Shown: positions 23,111-32,829, numbered from the stretch's first letter. The stretch is 35,895 nt of DNA from Plantago elongata (GCA_036897095.1 JAYMSP010001120.1:1-35895); one strand, 5' to 3'. Made by a program: numbers and translations. Notes: generated by a model from the letters alone, not told the origin.

Positions 23111-24003
23111 CTAATCGACGATTACGCCACCGTTAATGTTACAATATATACTCATATATATATATATAAATAATCAACTTTACGGTGGATCATCGGTCCG
23201 ACAAAACTTGTCTCAGAACCCTAAATCTCTATATTTAAATTCGTTGTATTTTTAGTTGTGACCCAAAATATTTATATACTGGTAAACTAGTGATACACTA
23301 TCAACATTGATTGTAAAACTTAAAAATGATTCATCATGAAATTATTAGGATTTATCATATTAGAAAACCCTCTTAAATTTTATTTACAATTAAATTTTTT
23401 TTACTTTATACTGCTATATTAATATATGAATCGTCGAGTACATCATTATATATATCTATACGAGACTCACTGATGTACAATTATAGTCTTATGTATATTA
23501 ACTTATTTAGATTTCCATACCAATCGTCCTGTTTATCGAAATTATTCTTAATCCGATGAAATTAGAAAGTGCAATTAAATCTAAACAATTGTATTGACCG
23601 AATTAAACTCTACCAAGAAGCGAGCAAGCCAATTGCCAATTGTATAGCCTTGAATCAAAGATTCAGTCACATTAAATTGTGATACATTTACACTGCAATA
23701 TGTATAAACTGCATTTATTATTGAACTAACTAACACCCAAAGATGGATGAAGTTAATTAATTAATGTATGGGTTTGACTTTGATTATACGGCTTTGCTCC
23801 CATTTGCTGGAACCTGCCATGCGTGTATTGGATATCTCCTTGGAATTTGCAACTCCAACCCCTCTTTTCTTTATGTATTATGTGCACCGGGCCGGGTTAG
23901 TTCAATTAGCTTAGGCCCAATTCAATAGTCATGAATATAAAGTCCTTACAATGTAGGCTCAAGAATCGGATTGGCTGCCACGTATAATAACTCCCATTTA
24001 ACA
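23111..24003. other. intergenic DNA, nothing recognised
   Basis: AT-rich with TATATA runs near 23150-23170. No gene or element was identified. Confidence 0.5.
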
Positions 24004-24114
24004 TGTTGTATGCTATTCAACTGAAATTTACTGAACTGAACCAAATTTAATTATAACTGAGCCGAACTCAACTGAACTGAACTAAACTAAATTATTTTCA
24101 GTTAAGAACACAGA
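24004..24114. mobile_element. CTGAA-repeat MITE, family 2, old copy
   Basis: The left end TGTTGTATGCTATTCAACTG and right end TCAGTTAAGAACACAGA are mutated forms of the family termini GGTTGTGTTCTC and GAGAACACAACC. The body has CTGAACTGAA units and the family's central ATTATAACTGAGCCGAACT. The right flank is TAA; the left target copy is lost. Confidence 0.7.
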
Positions 24115-24717
24115 TTAAATAAGAGTGTGATACTCTATGTGTATAAGATTTAAGTGGTAAAGAGTCGAGCTTACTTGAGTACCAATATGATGCTATTAGC
24201 ACAATATATAATTGCGTTCATGATTGGTGACATACATGAATTAGGCAGTTTTAATCTTGTGAATCTGGGGGTTATCTGACAGGTATTTTCTTAATTAACT
24301 ACTACTAATACTATCAACTAACGGCTAACTAGCTAGAGAGTTCATTAGTTGAACTCTCCCCAAAATTTGTAGGCAGCTAAGAGTCATTAATTTATTAACA
24401 ATTTATCAACAAAAGCCGGCAAAACTTTAGGAAATATAATTTAATTTATATTAGTATCATATGGCAAATTTAATCATGATTTGTAGCAGCTAATTAACAT
24501 GTTGTCCATACAATTCAATAATGATTAGCTCTTCAACTTTGTACTTCATTTTGAGTTGGCATAACTCAATATATGATCATCATCTATTCCGAATCTTATG
24601 TTGCACATGATTGATGACTCATTCAACCAACAGTTACACTTCACTAATCCTCCATGACAATGTTAATTTAATTAGAAGTACTAATGTAATTAATGATAAG
24701 TTATTACTGGTGTATAA
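24115..24717. other. intergenic DNA between two MITEs, nothing recognised
   Basis: AT-rich, no supported feature. Confidence 0.5.
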
Positions 24718-24818
24718 TTGTGTTATCTTTAGAATTTACTAAACTGAACTGGACTAAAGTAAAATATAAATTATAACTAAGTCAAATTAAATTGAACTGG
24801 ACGAAAGAAAACACAGCC
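24718..24818. mobile_element. CTGAA-repeat MITE, family 2, with TAA target duplication
   Basis: This 101-bp copy starts TTGTGTTATCTTTAG and ends GAAAACACAGCC. It is flanked by TAA at 24715-24717 and 24819-24821. The centre contains AAATATAAATTATAACTAAG, a signature shared by all family members. Confidence 0.8.
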
Positions 24819-24821
24819 TAA

Positions 24822-25849
24822 CTAAGTAAACTTATCAAATTTTCCCACACTACAATATACTCAACATCACTACGTTTTGAAAGTGTTGTACCACATAATT
24901 AACAAGTGTGGTTAATGGATTGTATTATACAACATGTAAAGTGTTATAATACACTACATTATATATATAATATGTGCTAGATCCTTAAACTTATACGAAA
25001 AGGAATTGAACAAGTTTTCTTTTATGATTGAACGGGATGCCCTACCGCTGGGTATCTTTGTCCGTTATGATATGAAACTACCGAAGTGCATAGATACACC
25101 CCGAAAAGATGTCTATTGAAGTTTTTTCCTATTTGAAAGTTTTGATTACACATATACTCATGTGTTCCCCGAATTTGATTTGAGGATCCACCACGGCATT
25201 AACTATAGAGTTTGCGCTAGTGAACCTAGTATATATTCTGATTATATATATTTATTATATTTTTAAAGTTTATTCGCAACTCGCAGGTGGTTAGATTTTG
25301 CATGTGGATGAGCTCCAACTTAGATGTAACTGAAAAACAATTTGTTTGCTTAGCAAAAACGAACTTTAGACCTGTTTTAATCAAATCTCAAATCCATTCT
25401 TACATTTTACAATGGTAGTTGGGCCCTAGTTTAGTAGCAATCGGGTTATTAGTTGAGTAGCAATTGGATTATTGTAAATTGGACAAGTAATTGGGCCCAT
25501 TACTAGGCTCATCATAAATTTGGCCCATTGCTATTTGGGTCTTGTTTTCCATAACGTCTCGCTTAGCCACAGTGGGCCCGGGCCATTGATAACAAATGGT
25601 GTGAGATTAACCCGATAAACACAATGTGTACAAATTGTAAACCAAACACGTAGAAAAAAATAAATGAATTCTTTTGCAACTTCATACTAATCCACAACGC
25701 TTCTTTTAATTTTCTTTAACCAATAAAACTATTAACAACTTCATACATTTTTTCTTAAATAATGCATACTTGTATACTTATCATGTAAGAATAATTAAGC
25801 TGACCCATATATTTTTTTTTATTCTCATTAGTTCATTTGTTTACTTCTT
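24822..25849. other. intergenic DNA with GGGCC-rich patch
   Basis: No gene is recognised. The patch at 25420-25580 has repeated GGGCCC/GGCCCA motifs and a short near-direct repeat, TAGCAATCGGGTTATTAGT then TAGCAATTGGATTATTG. A less AT-rich stretch at 25020-25210 reads through no long frame. Confidence 0.45.
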
Positions 25850-25854
25850 CATCT

Positions 25855-26740
25855 TCATCTTCATCTTTCTCTTTAAATTTTATTTTGTCCAATTTAAATG
25901 TCCATAACTTAAAATAAAAAAATGATAAAAATAATAGAGCCCTCTCTAAACTATGTTTGAATTATTATTTTGAGATCTATAAAAATCACTAACGACTTTA
26001 TTTGGACCTTAATAAATTATTAGACGAGTTTTAAAAGTGCAATTTTAATATATTGGGTCAATAATTAAACTAGCAACATGATATGATAATCAAATATGGT
26101 AACATGACTGGGCATCAGGCACAAATACCGGGTAATGGGTACGTTTATCGGACATTGCTTACGGATATCGAATATCAAACACGGGTACCGTGCATTGGAT
26201 ACTGATTGCGGGCATCGAATACGGATACCGGACATCGAACACGAGTATCAAGCATCGAATTCGAATATAGAACTTGACATCGGACATAAATACCGAGTAA
26301 TGGTTACGATTACCGGGCATTTCTTACGGATACCGGACATCAAACACGAGTACCGTGCATCGGACATGGAGAACGGACATCGAATACGGATACCGGACAG
26401 CGAACACGAGTATCGAGCATCGAATTCGGGTTCCAGGTATTTTTTAACATAAATGATTATTTTTACATATTCAAGATATTTATAAGAGAGTTTAAAAGTT
26501 AAAATTTGTAACATTGTTTTTTTAGAATTTTTTTACAATTTATTAAGATTCGAATAAAGTTGTTACTGATTTTATACATATCAAAATAATAATTTAAACA
26601 TAGTTGAGAGTCATCTCTATTTATAGATCTCGAAAACATAAAATTGTTAGTGATTTTTATTTATTTTTTACATTTTTATTTTTCAAGTTATAAACATTTT
26701 AAAGTGGACAAAATTAAAATTTAAAAACAAGAAAAATGAT
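25855..26740. mobile_element. non-autonomous element with long inverted arms enclosing a minisatellite
   Basis: A left arm at about 25855-26050 pairs with a right arm at about 26515-26740. For example, left AACTATGTTTGAATTATTAT (from 25949) matches the reverse complement of 26606-26582 with one mismatch there. Left TTTAAATTTTATTTTGTCC (from 25873) matches the reverse complement ending near 26706. The arms are about 200 bp and the centre is a tandem repeat. Long imperfect arms are typical of Mutator-like or foldback elements, but no 9-11 bp target duplication was found, so the class is not settled. Confidence 0.65.
26123..26440 (+). repeat. 20-bp minisatellite organised in a 165-bp higher-order repeat
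   Basis: Basic units of 20 bp follow one another, for example GGACATCGAATACGGATACC, GGACATCGAACACGAGTATC and AAGCATCGAATTCGAATATA. The array repeats as a larger block: AAATACCG begins at 26123 and again at 26288, 165 bp apart, with the same order of variants inside. It is much richer in CG dinucleotides than its surroundings. Because 165 is divisible by three, an open frame (26135-26452) runs through; its repetitive product (HRIRIPDIEHEYQASN and similar) is a by-product of the array. Confidence 0.85.
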
Positions 26741-26937
26741 GGATGAGAAGGTGACATGTGGCAATAATAAGAGAATGATTGGAGTTGTTTATTGTACTTT
26801 AATGAGCAAATATGTATATTCAACAATGAAATTGAAGCTATTTGATGAAACAAATTTTAATCAAAGAAATTTGAAAGAAATGGACTTATAATGTATCAAT
26901 TAGCAGCTCTCCCAAAAATAAATTTAGATGTCATTTA

Positions 26938-27090
26938 GGATGTGTTCTCTGAGATTTACTAAATTTAACTGAACTGGATTGAACTGAACTGAAGTAAAGT
27001 ATACATTATAAGCCGAACTAAACTACACTGTACTGAACTGAGTTGAACTGAACTAAACTAAAGTGATTTTAAGTTCAAGATAACACATCT
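26938..27090. mobile_element. CTGAA-repeat MITE, family 2, with TTA target duplication
   Basis: This 153-bp element starts GGATGTGTTCTCTGAG and ends AAGATAACACATCT. TTA flanks it at 26935-26937 and 27091-27093. The body is degenerate CTGAA repeats around a central TATACATTATAAGCCGAACT. Confidence 0.8.
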
Positions 27091-27351
27091 TTAACATGCA
27101 AAAAGGTCTAACATTTGAAAGCCAATAATACATTTTAGACATGCATTATTCAGGGTAGACTTGGATCACTTCCCACAGATGATTTAACTTCATGGGGAAT
27201 CATCATTTTACCTTGTGAAGCAGTTTTTATATTCGTCTTGAATTTATTGTTGAATAAAATATAATGTCTAACTCAAACTAATTTCGATTTGGACTACGTA
27301 TTTTTCCATGGTCATAATTATATGACCTTTCGTAATTTTCATCAAGAGTAA

Positions 27352-27745
27352 GATTGTGTTCTCTTTAACTGAGATTTATTGAACTGAACTGAATTGATCT
27401 GGACTGGATTGGATTGGACTGAACTGAACTAAACTGAAGTAAGGTATAAATTATAACTAAGGTTGTGTTCTCTTCAACTGAGATTTACTAAACTGAACTG
27501 AATTGAATTGAACTGAACTGGACTGAACTGGACTGGACTGGACTGAACTGAATTGAATTCAACTGAACTGAACTGAAGTAAGGTATAAATTATAACTAAG
27601 CTGAGCTGAATTGAACTGAAGTTAACTGCACTGAACTGAATTGGACTGAATTGAACTGATTTTCAGTTGAAGAGAACACAACCTAAGCCGAACTGAATTG
27701 AACAGGACTGAACTGAAGTGATTTTCAGTTGAAGAGAACACAACC
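27352..27745. mobile_element. CTGAA-repeat MITE, outer copy of a nested pair
   Basis: It starts GATTGTGTTCTCTTTAACTG and ends CAGTTGAAGAGAACACAACC. TAA flanks it at 27349-27351 and 27746-27748. A second family member (27461-27683) lies inside its central segment. Removing the insert restores TTATAACTAAGCCGAACTG, the family consensus centre. Confidence 0.9.
27461..27683. mobile_element. CTGAA-repeat MITE, inner copy of a nested pair
   Basis: This 223-bp element starts GGTTGTGTTCTCTTCAACTG and ends CAGTTGAAGAGAACACAACC, a perfect inverted terminal match of 20 bp. It is flanked by TAA at 27458-27460 and 27684-27686. It is the least diverged copy in the window and could serve as family reference. 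Confidence 0.92.
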
Positions 27746-27759
27746 TAATAACATGTTGA

Positions 27760-27952
27760 GGTTGAGTTCTTTTCAATTGAAAATCACTTCAGTTCAGTCC
27801 AGATCAGTTCTGTTCAGTTCAGCTCGACTTAGTTATAATTTATAGATTACTTCAGTTTAGTTCAGTCCAGTTTAGTTCAGTCCAGTTCAGCTCCGTCCAG
27901 TTCAGTTCAGTCTAGTTCAGTTCAGTAAATTTTAGTTGAAGAGAACACAACC
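27760..27952. mobile_element. CTGAA-repeat MITE, reverse orientation, cluster member A
   Basis: This 193-bp element starts GGTTGAGTTCTTTTCAATTG and ends TTGAAGAGAACACAACC. The body reads TTCAG on the plus strand, so it is inverted relative to the nested pair. Flanks are TGA (left) and TAA (right), one transition apart. Confidence 0.85.
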
Positions 27953-28055
27953 TAAACCGTATGACTTAGGCTGTGTTCTCTTCAACTGAAAAATCACTTC
28001 ACTTCAGTTTAGTAAATCTCAGTTGAAGAGAATATAACCTAAACCGTATGACTTA
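27953..28055. repeat. duplicated 16-bp spacer with 71-bp mini-MITE (cluster member B)
   Basis: TAAACCGTATGACTTA occurs identically at 27953-27968 and 28040-28055. Between the copies is a 71-bp element (27969-28039), GGCTGTGTTCTCTTCAACTG to GAAGAGAATATAACC, with almost no CTGAA body left. The arrangement is a duplication of spacer plus element ends, not an independent insertion. Confidence 0.85.
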
Positions 28056-28220
28056 GGATGTGTTCTCTTCAACTAAAAATCACTTTCAGTTCAGTTCAGT
28101 CTAGTCCAGTTAAGTTCAATTTAGCTCGGCTTAGTTATAATTTATACCTTACTTCAATTCAGTTCAATTCGATTCCGTTCAGTCCAGTCCCAGTAAATCT
28201 CAGTTGAAGATAACACAACC
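28056..28220. mobile_element. CTGAA-repeat MITE, reverse orientation, cluster member C
   Basis: This 165-bp element starts GGATGTGTTCTCTTCAAC and ends AGTTGAAGATAACACAACC. TTA flanks it on both sides (28053-28055 and 28221-28223). Confidence 0.85.
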
Positions 28221-28267
28221 TTATAACCATGTTTTAAAAGGAAACCTTGTAAAACATGTCATTACTA

Positions 28268-28830
28268 GGGGTGTTTAGACCGTCCGTTGTGGTGACCGTG
28301 AAAATCGTTCGTGGTCCGGAACCGATGTCACCACGACCGAGTTTTGTACTGTGACGACCGGCCGTGGAGCAGTCGTGGCGATTTTTTATTTCTTTTTAAT
28401 TTTTTAATTTTTTTTATTTTTTTATAGTTATATTAATACGAATATTGAAAATATGGAGCGAAAATAGACGTTTTTATTGATAATACGAGTAGAATAGTGT
28501 CGTAATACAAAACACGAACGTTTATGAACAAAGGGTGAAATTAAATGTATGAGAAAATATATCTTTACTGGTCTCGTTTTATAGACCTCGAAAAAATATA
28601 AACGACGATATAATTTTTATATTTTTTAAATATTAAAATAATCAAATAAATAAAAAATAAATAAAAAGGTGTAGCCCTCACAAGGACCCAATTGAAAAAA
28701 CATAACTCTAGTAACAAATTGAGTTATACAATTTACACAACCGTCCATCATGTAGGCAGTTGGTCGTGACCGCGAAGTAATTGCTCCACGACCGCTTTAC
28801 ACGATCGCCTACGATTGATGGTCAGAATTG
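28268..28830 (-). mobile_element. GACCG-flanked AT-rich element, copy B
   Basis: This is an inverted relative of copy A (22640-23110). Its plus strand carries ATGAGAAAATATATC (28549-28563) and TACGAGTAGAATAGT (28484-28498), the reverse complements of the copy A anchors. Flanking GC-rich segments include GGTGACCGTG, CACCACGACCGAG, GACGACCGGCCGTGGAGCAG on the left and GGTCGTGACCGCG, CTCCACGACCGC on the right. The segments CCGTGGAGCAGTCGTGG and the reverse of GCTCCACGACCGC hint at an inverted arrangement. No target duplication was identified. Confidence 0.65.
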
Positions 28831-29354
28831 AATGAAATCTTATTAAGTTGAATCCCATCTATTCTCGGATAGATTATGTTGTAAGTAATGTTTACGACAC
28901 ATGAAACACAAGCAAGTTCATTGATTGAATAATGTACCATTTCAAATGTGTAAAGTTTTGGAAAATTAATGAAAGAGAATTTTACACTTAACTACTGTAA
29001 AACTGATCTGGTACGAGTCAAGTCACATGAACGACCAACTGGTCACTTGACCGTACACTTGTCCAGTCCAGTTTTATGGATCGTTAAGTGTGAAAATGGT
29101 TTGATTTGAAATTCAGTTTAATTGCGTTTTCATATACTTATGTAATATGATGATATAAGAGTTGAATTCCAGTTCTATGATAAACAATCACTAAAACATT
29201 TGTTTTGAACTATGATGCTGCTTCAAGACAAACTGGTACTTAGATTCTCAACACATGAGATACCATAGCCATTCATTACAGAGAAATCAAAGTCTAATAA
29301 AATCTAATCTTATTTTCATCTAGAGACTAGGACTATTGCAACTCACTAGCTACA
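28831..29354. other. intergenic DNA and 3' UTR of the Josephin-like gene
   Basis: No gene is seen. The part next to 29355 is the likely 3' UTR of the reverse-strand gene. The GTCACTTGACCGTACACTTG stretch near 29041 is a short unexplained motif. Confidence 0.45.
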
Positions 29355-29675
29355 TTAGTTTCTAATTACTGAATTTGTTCTTGATAAAGAAGCAGAATTG
29401 TTAAAGAACTCAATGCAGTCTTCAATCGCTTCAACCCTCTGAGAATCAAGATTCTGAGCCACATAGGACTGTGACCTTACCAAATTAGCTGAAGAAGACA
29501 CTTTTCGAGATGCCGTAACGAACCGCAACGCTCTAGCCACTGTTGCTCCGATGCGCCTAAAGAATTTCGCTGCTGAACACTTTGGCAAGTTCACACTATT
29601 AGAATTGGAGTAGTAGTTTTGTTTGAGATGCTGATGATCATCAGGGCTAAAGCTCACTCTTCTACTCATGCTCAT
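29355..29675 (-). CDS. small Josephin-like (JOSL-type) plant protein without a protease domain
   Basis: This single-exon frame of 106 residues has ATG at 29675-29673 and TAA at 29357-29355. The order of short motifs is what I recall for small plant proteins annotated Josephin-like: N-terminal RRVSFSPD (5-12); LPKCSAAKFFRRIGATVARA (30-49), continuing LRFVTASRKVSSS (50-62); RSQSY (67-71); and SQRVEAIEDCIEFFNNSASL (78-97), ending RTNSVIRN. These short proteins share sequence with a non-catalytic part of Josephin-like proteins. The Josephin cysteine-histidine catalytic core is absent here, so deubiquitinase activity is not expected. Basic and serine-rich character with no membrane segment suggests a soluble regulatory protein. 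Function is unknown. A second ATG (29669-29667) is two codons in. The name rests on memory of family motifs, not on a search. Confidence 0.75.
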   Translation of the reverse strand: MSMSRRVSFSPDDHQHLKQNYYSNSNSVNLPKCSAAKFFRRIGATVARALRFVTASRKVSSSANLVRSQSYVAQNLDSQRVEAIEDCIEFFNNSASLSRTNSVIRN

Positions 29676-29770
29676 TCTGGTAATATTTAGTTTCTTGGTT
29701 GAGTGAAAATGAGGAAGGTAGGGTGAATGAAATGGCGTTCTTTGCGAGAGTTAACTTAAACTTGTGAGAT

Positions 29771-29780
29771 GGTATTTATT
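29771..29780 (-). promoter_or_regulatory. candidate TATA-like site of the Josephin-like gene
   Basis: The minus strand reads AATAAATACC about 100 bp before the ATG, followed by a pyrimidine-rich leader. It is weak because similar strings occur nearby (29825-29840). Confidence 0.3.
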
Positions 29781-29999
29781 AGGGCTTGATGGCAGATAGG
29801 AAAAACAGGCAAATATGAATGTTGGTAATAAATAAAGAGAAAGAACACAGAGAGGAGAAATAGCAAAAGTTGGTGGGAAAAAGTTAAAGGAGGTTTTAAT
29901 GTGTATTTGTTGCATTTTAGAACAACTGCTCCTACATGTAACATGTCACAGAGAATCCACCACATCTAAAAACTCTAAGGCTCTAAGCTAAGTCCTCGA

Positions 30000-30355
30000 A
30001 ATGTATGAAGTATATTCGTTTATGTTAATCATTCAATACTTTGTAGATTGGATCGATTTTAACGTATTTACAGAGACGATTTAAGTGAAAATTTAATATA
30101 TATTACAGATTGTCTTCGTTAGGAATAAAATCTAAGTGTACGGAGCTAAAAACTCTATTATCATGAATATGAAAAAATCTCATCTCTTATAAGAGCTCAA
30201 ACTTTTAGAGGTGTGTGAAATTTAATTATTTATATTAATTAAAAAATATCATTCTTTTCATTCAAATATATTTTATGCTATCATAATGAATGTTAAGTAT
30301 TTAATTGTGATTCAATGGGGTTATTGATTGTATTGTATTAACGGTGATCACACAT
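30000..30355. other. intergenic DNA, nothing recognised
   Basis: AT-rich upstream DNA of the Josephin-like gene. No element or gene is seen before the nested MITE pair. Confidence 0.5.
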
Positions 30356-30358
30356 TAA

Positions 30359-30668
30359 TATTGTGTTCTCTTCAACTGAGATTTATTGAAATGAACTGTA
30401 CTGGTCTGAATTGAACTGAAGTAAGGTTGTGTTCTCTTCAACTGAAAATCAGTTCAGTTCAGTTCAGTTCAGTTCAGTCCAGTTCAGTTTAACTCGACTT
30501 AGTTTTATATCTTACTTCAGTTCAGTCCAATTCAGTTCTGTCCCAGTTCAGTTCGGTAAATTTCAGTTGAAGAGAACACAGTCTGAAGTATAAATTATAA
30601 CTAAGACGATCTGAACTGAACATGACTGGACTGAACTGAAGTGATTTTCAGTTAAAGAGAACACATCC
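30359..30668. mobile_element. CTGAA-repeat MITE, outer copy of a second nested pair
   Basis: It starts TATTGTGTTCTCTTCAACTG and ends CAGTTAAAGAGAACACATCC. TAA flanks it at 30356-30358 and 30669-30671. It is interrupted by 30425-30583 at the family motif CTGAAGTAAGGTATAAATT. Confidence 0.88.
30425..30583. mobile_element. CTGAA-repeat MITE, inner copy of the second nested pair
   Basis: This 159-bp element starts GGTTGTGTTCTCTTCAACTG and ends AGTTGAAGAGAACACAGTC. The left flank is TAA (30422-30424) and the right flank TGA (30584-30586). The differences from consensus at the right junction are all transitions. The body reads TTCAG, opposite to its host copy. Confidence 0.85.
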
Positions 30669-30671
30669 TAA

Positions 30672-32590
30672 TAATATGGAACTCACATATAATACAATAT
30701 AAAATTTGATTAATATATGAGTTGTGGGTGATGGGTTTTATCTTGGACTGCATATAATTAAGTTGGAAAATTTAGGAAAGAAGAACACAAAGTTTTATCA
30801 CACACTTTGATGCTATTATTTTCTTGTCCATCCTCATGCTTTAACTTGATTGTTGCATGGAATGGAATGATATCCAGGCTGGCTTGTTTGACTAAAAGTA
30901 TCCAAAGAGGAAATTGCCCTAACTTCAAAATGGATACCTATGTTCTTCACAAAAGGCAGAATAAAATGGAAAAAGTAGTTGTGGTCAAAAGATATGGGGC
31001 AGTAACATGCTAATGCTAGTCCCTCTTGCTTAACGGTGGATTAGATTAGCATGGTGTCTTTAATTAATCCACCATAAAATTCAATAGAGACCAAGCATTT
31101 TGGTAAATGATGGTTTAATCCACCATACATCATATTATAATATCATGCAAACCAAATAAGATAACCAAGGTTAGATGATTAATGAACGGTTTGGATGTAT
31201 GAAAATTTAAGTGGAGTTAGTCTAATTATAATTGAATTTTTGTATAAAAAAATTCAATTTCAATTAAAATAATTTAACTGAAATTTTGTTTTAAATCGTT
31301 TTTAAATGTGTTTTGATGACTGTAAAATATGAAAATCAATCTTAAATATTTCTTTAAGAAAAATTTCATTATATGAATTTGCTTTGATCAATGTTTTATT
31401 TATATAGTAGTTTTTCTTCTCAACCATTTATATAGTAGTTTAACATTAAATGGATGTGAATTTTTTTTTCAATATTCACGCGTGAAAGAGCTCTGGCTGC
31501 ATCATCTATTTATGGTTTGGATACTTCTTATTCCTCCTATTTTATTGGCGCATATGCCTATTTTGGTAGCATTTTGACTACATATATGTGTGCTTTCTTA
31601 CTCCTCTTATTTTATTTTATTTTTATTTTATTCTTTTGATATATATTTTTTTATCTTCAATCATTAATTTTTAATAAAATATAAAAATATAAAAATATAA
31701 AAATATAAAAATATACGAAATACACCAATTTTCATATTTTCTTGTCCTATATAAATAAAGACCACTCATAACTATATTTTAAACATTATATACTTTACGA
31801 TGTTTACACTTTTAATTTACCTCAGATAAATGTTTTAATTGAATATGTGTAATTAAAATATCAGTTTTTGTTCAAATTTTTTTCTATAGTACTTAAGTCA
31901 AGATTGAATGAGATAATTTATAGCAATTTCTTTTTTATCAAATAAATACAAAGAAATTATAAAAATGACAATTTTACAAGTCCAACAAATGCTATGTGTT
32001 TTCCCTCCTGTATAGAATGATGCACGTCAATTGCTCAATTTTAAGATGTAATAATCGAATATATAGTCTGAATTTCTTCTAAGACTCATTAATTTATGTA
32101 ATTTGATATTTTATTTATAGTTAATTTATAGTTATAATTAACTACTAAAAATTGTATGCGGTCATTTCTTTCAATTGTTTATATTTTCTACTTAAATAAT
32201 TTAATTATAAACTTGGTAAGCAAGCATTTCATATATATCACTCTCCATCCATTTCGAAAGCTGCCAACCATTTACATTTTTAATTCAAAAAAATATTATA
32301 ATTATAAACAACATTGGTTTTAAAGGATACACTAAACCTCTCCTAAAATTTCATAAAAATAAATATGAGGACTATTTAAATACAAAGCAACTTAAATGCA
32401 TATATAATCCATTTAAATCGGAACAGGGTTTATAGCAACAACGATGGACATAATCAAACATACTAAAAGCTTAGTAGACCCATCAACGTCATCGTCCCCT
32501 CTATATCCGTCGAAAATTCTTTATTTTGAGTTTCTCTTACCTATCAAATCCATCTCTTGATGTTTTAATTTAGCAATAAATTCTACATCA
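30672..32590. other. AT-rich intergenic DNA with weak inverted and simple repeats
   Basis: No gene is recognised. At 31030-31130 the motifs GGTGGATTAGATTAG and TTTAATCCACCATA form a weak inverted pair that could be a decayed MITE. At 31685-31715 there is a simple ATATAAAA repeat. The 68-residue frame at 30807-31013 has no recognisable domain. Confidence 0.45.
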
Positions 32591-32829
32591 AATTTGGACA
32601 GTTTATATCTATTTGGGTCAATTTCATTTAGTACCCCTCTTATATGTTCTAATTACACTTTGGTCCCTGTTAGCTCAATAGTAACGTAAAGATTCATATT
32701 TTCCATTGACTAATGATGTCAAATACGGCCTTATTTTGTCAATTTAAAAAGATATTCCCTTCTAATTCAACGTAAATACTTTATTTTGCATTTTTGTTAA
32801 GTACCTTCGTTATTGGTTATAAACATGAA

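Noticed and set aside
25020..25210. Less AT-rich stretch considered as a gene or retrotransposon fragment.
   Set aside because: No frame stays open long enough, and no recognisable protein motif appears in any frame I read.
25420..25580. GGGCCC-rich patch as a promoter.
   Set aside because: No plausible coding start follows on either strand within a reasonable distance.
26100..26450. CRISPR-like or direct-repeat array.
   Set aside because: There are no constant repeats separated by unique spacers; it is a contiguous diverged minisatellite in plant DNA.
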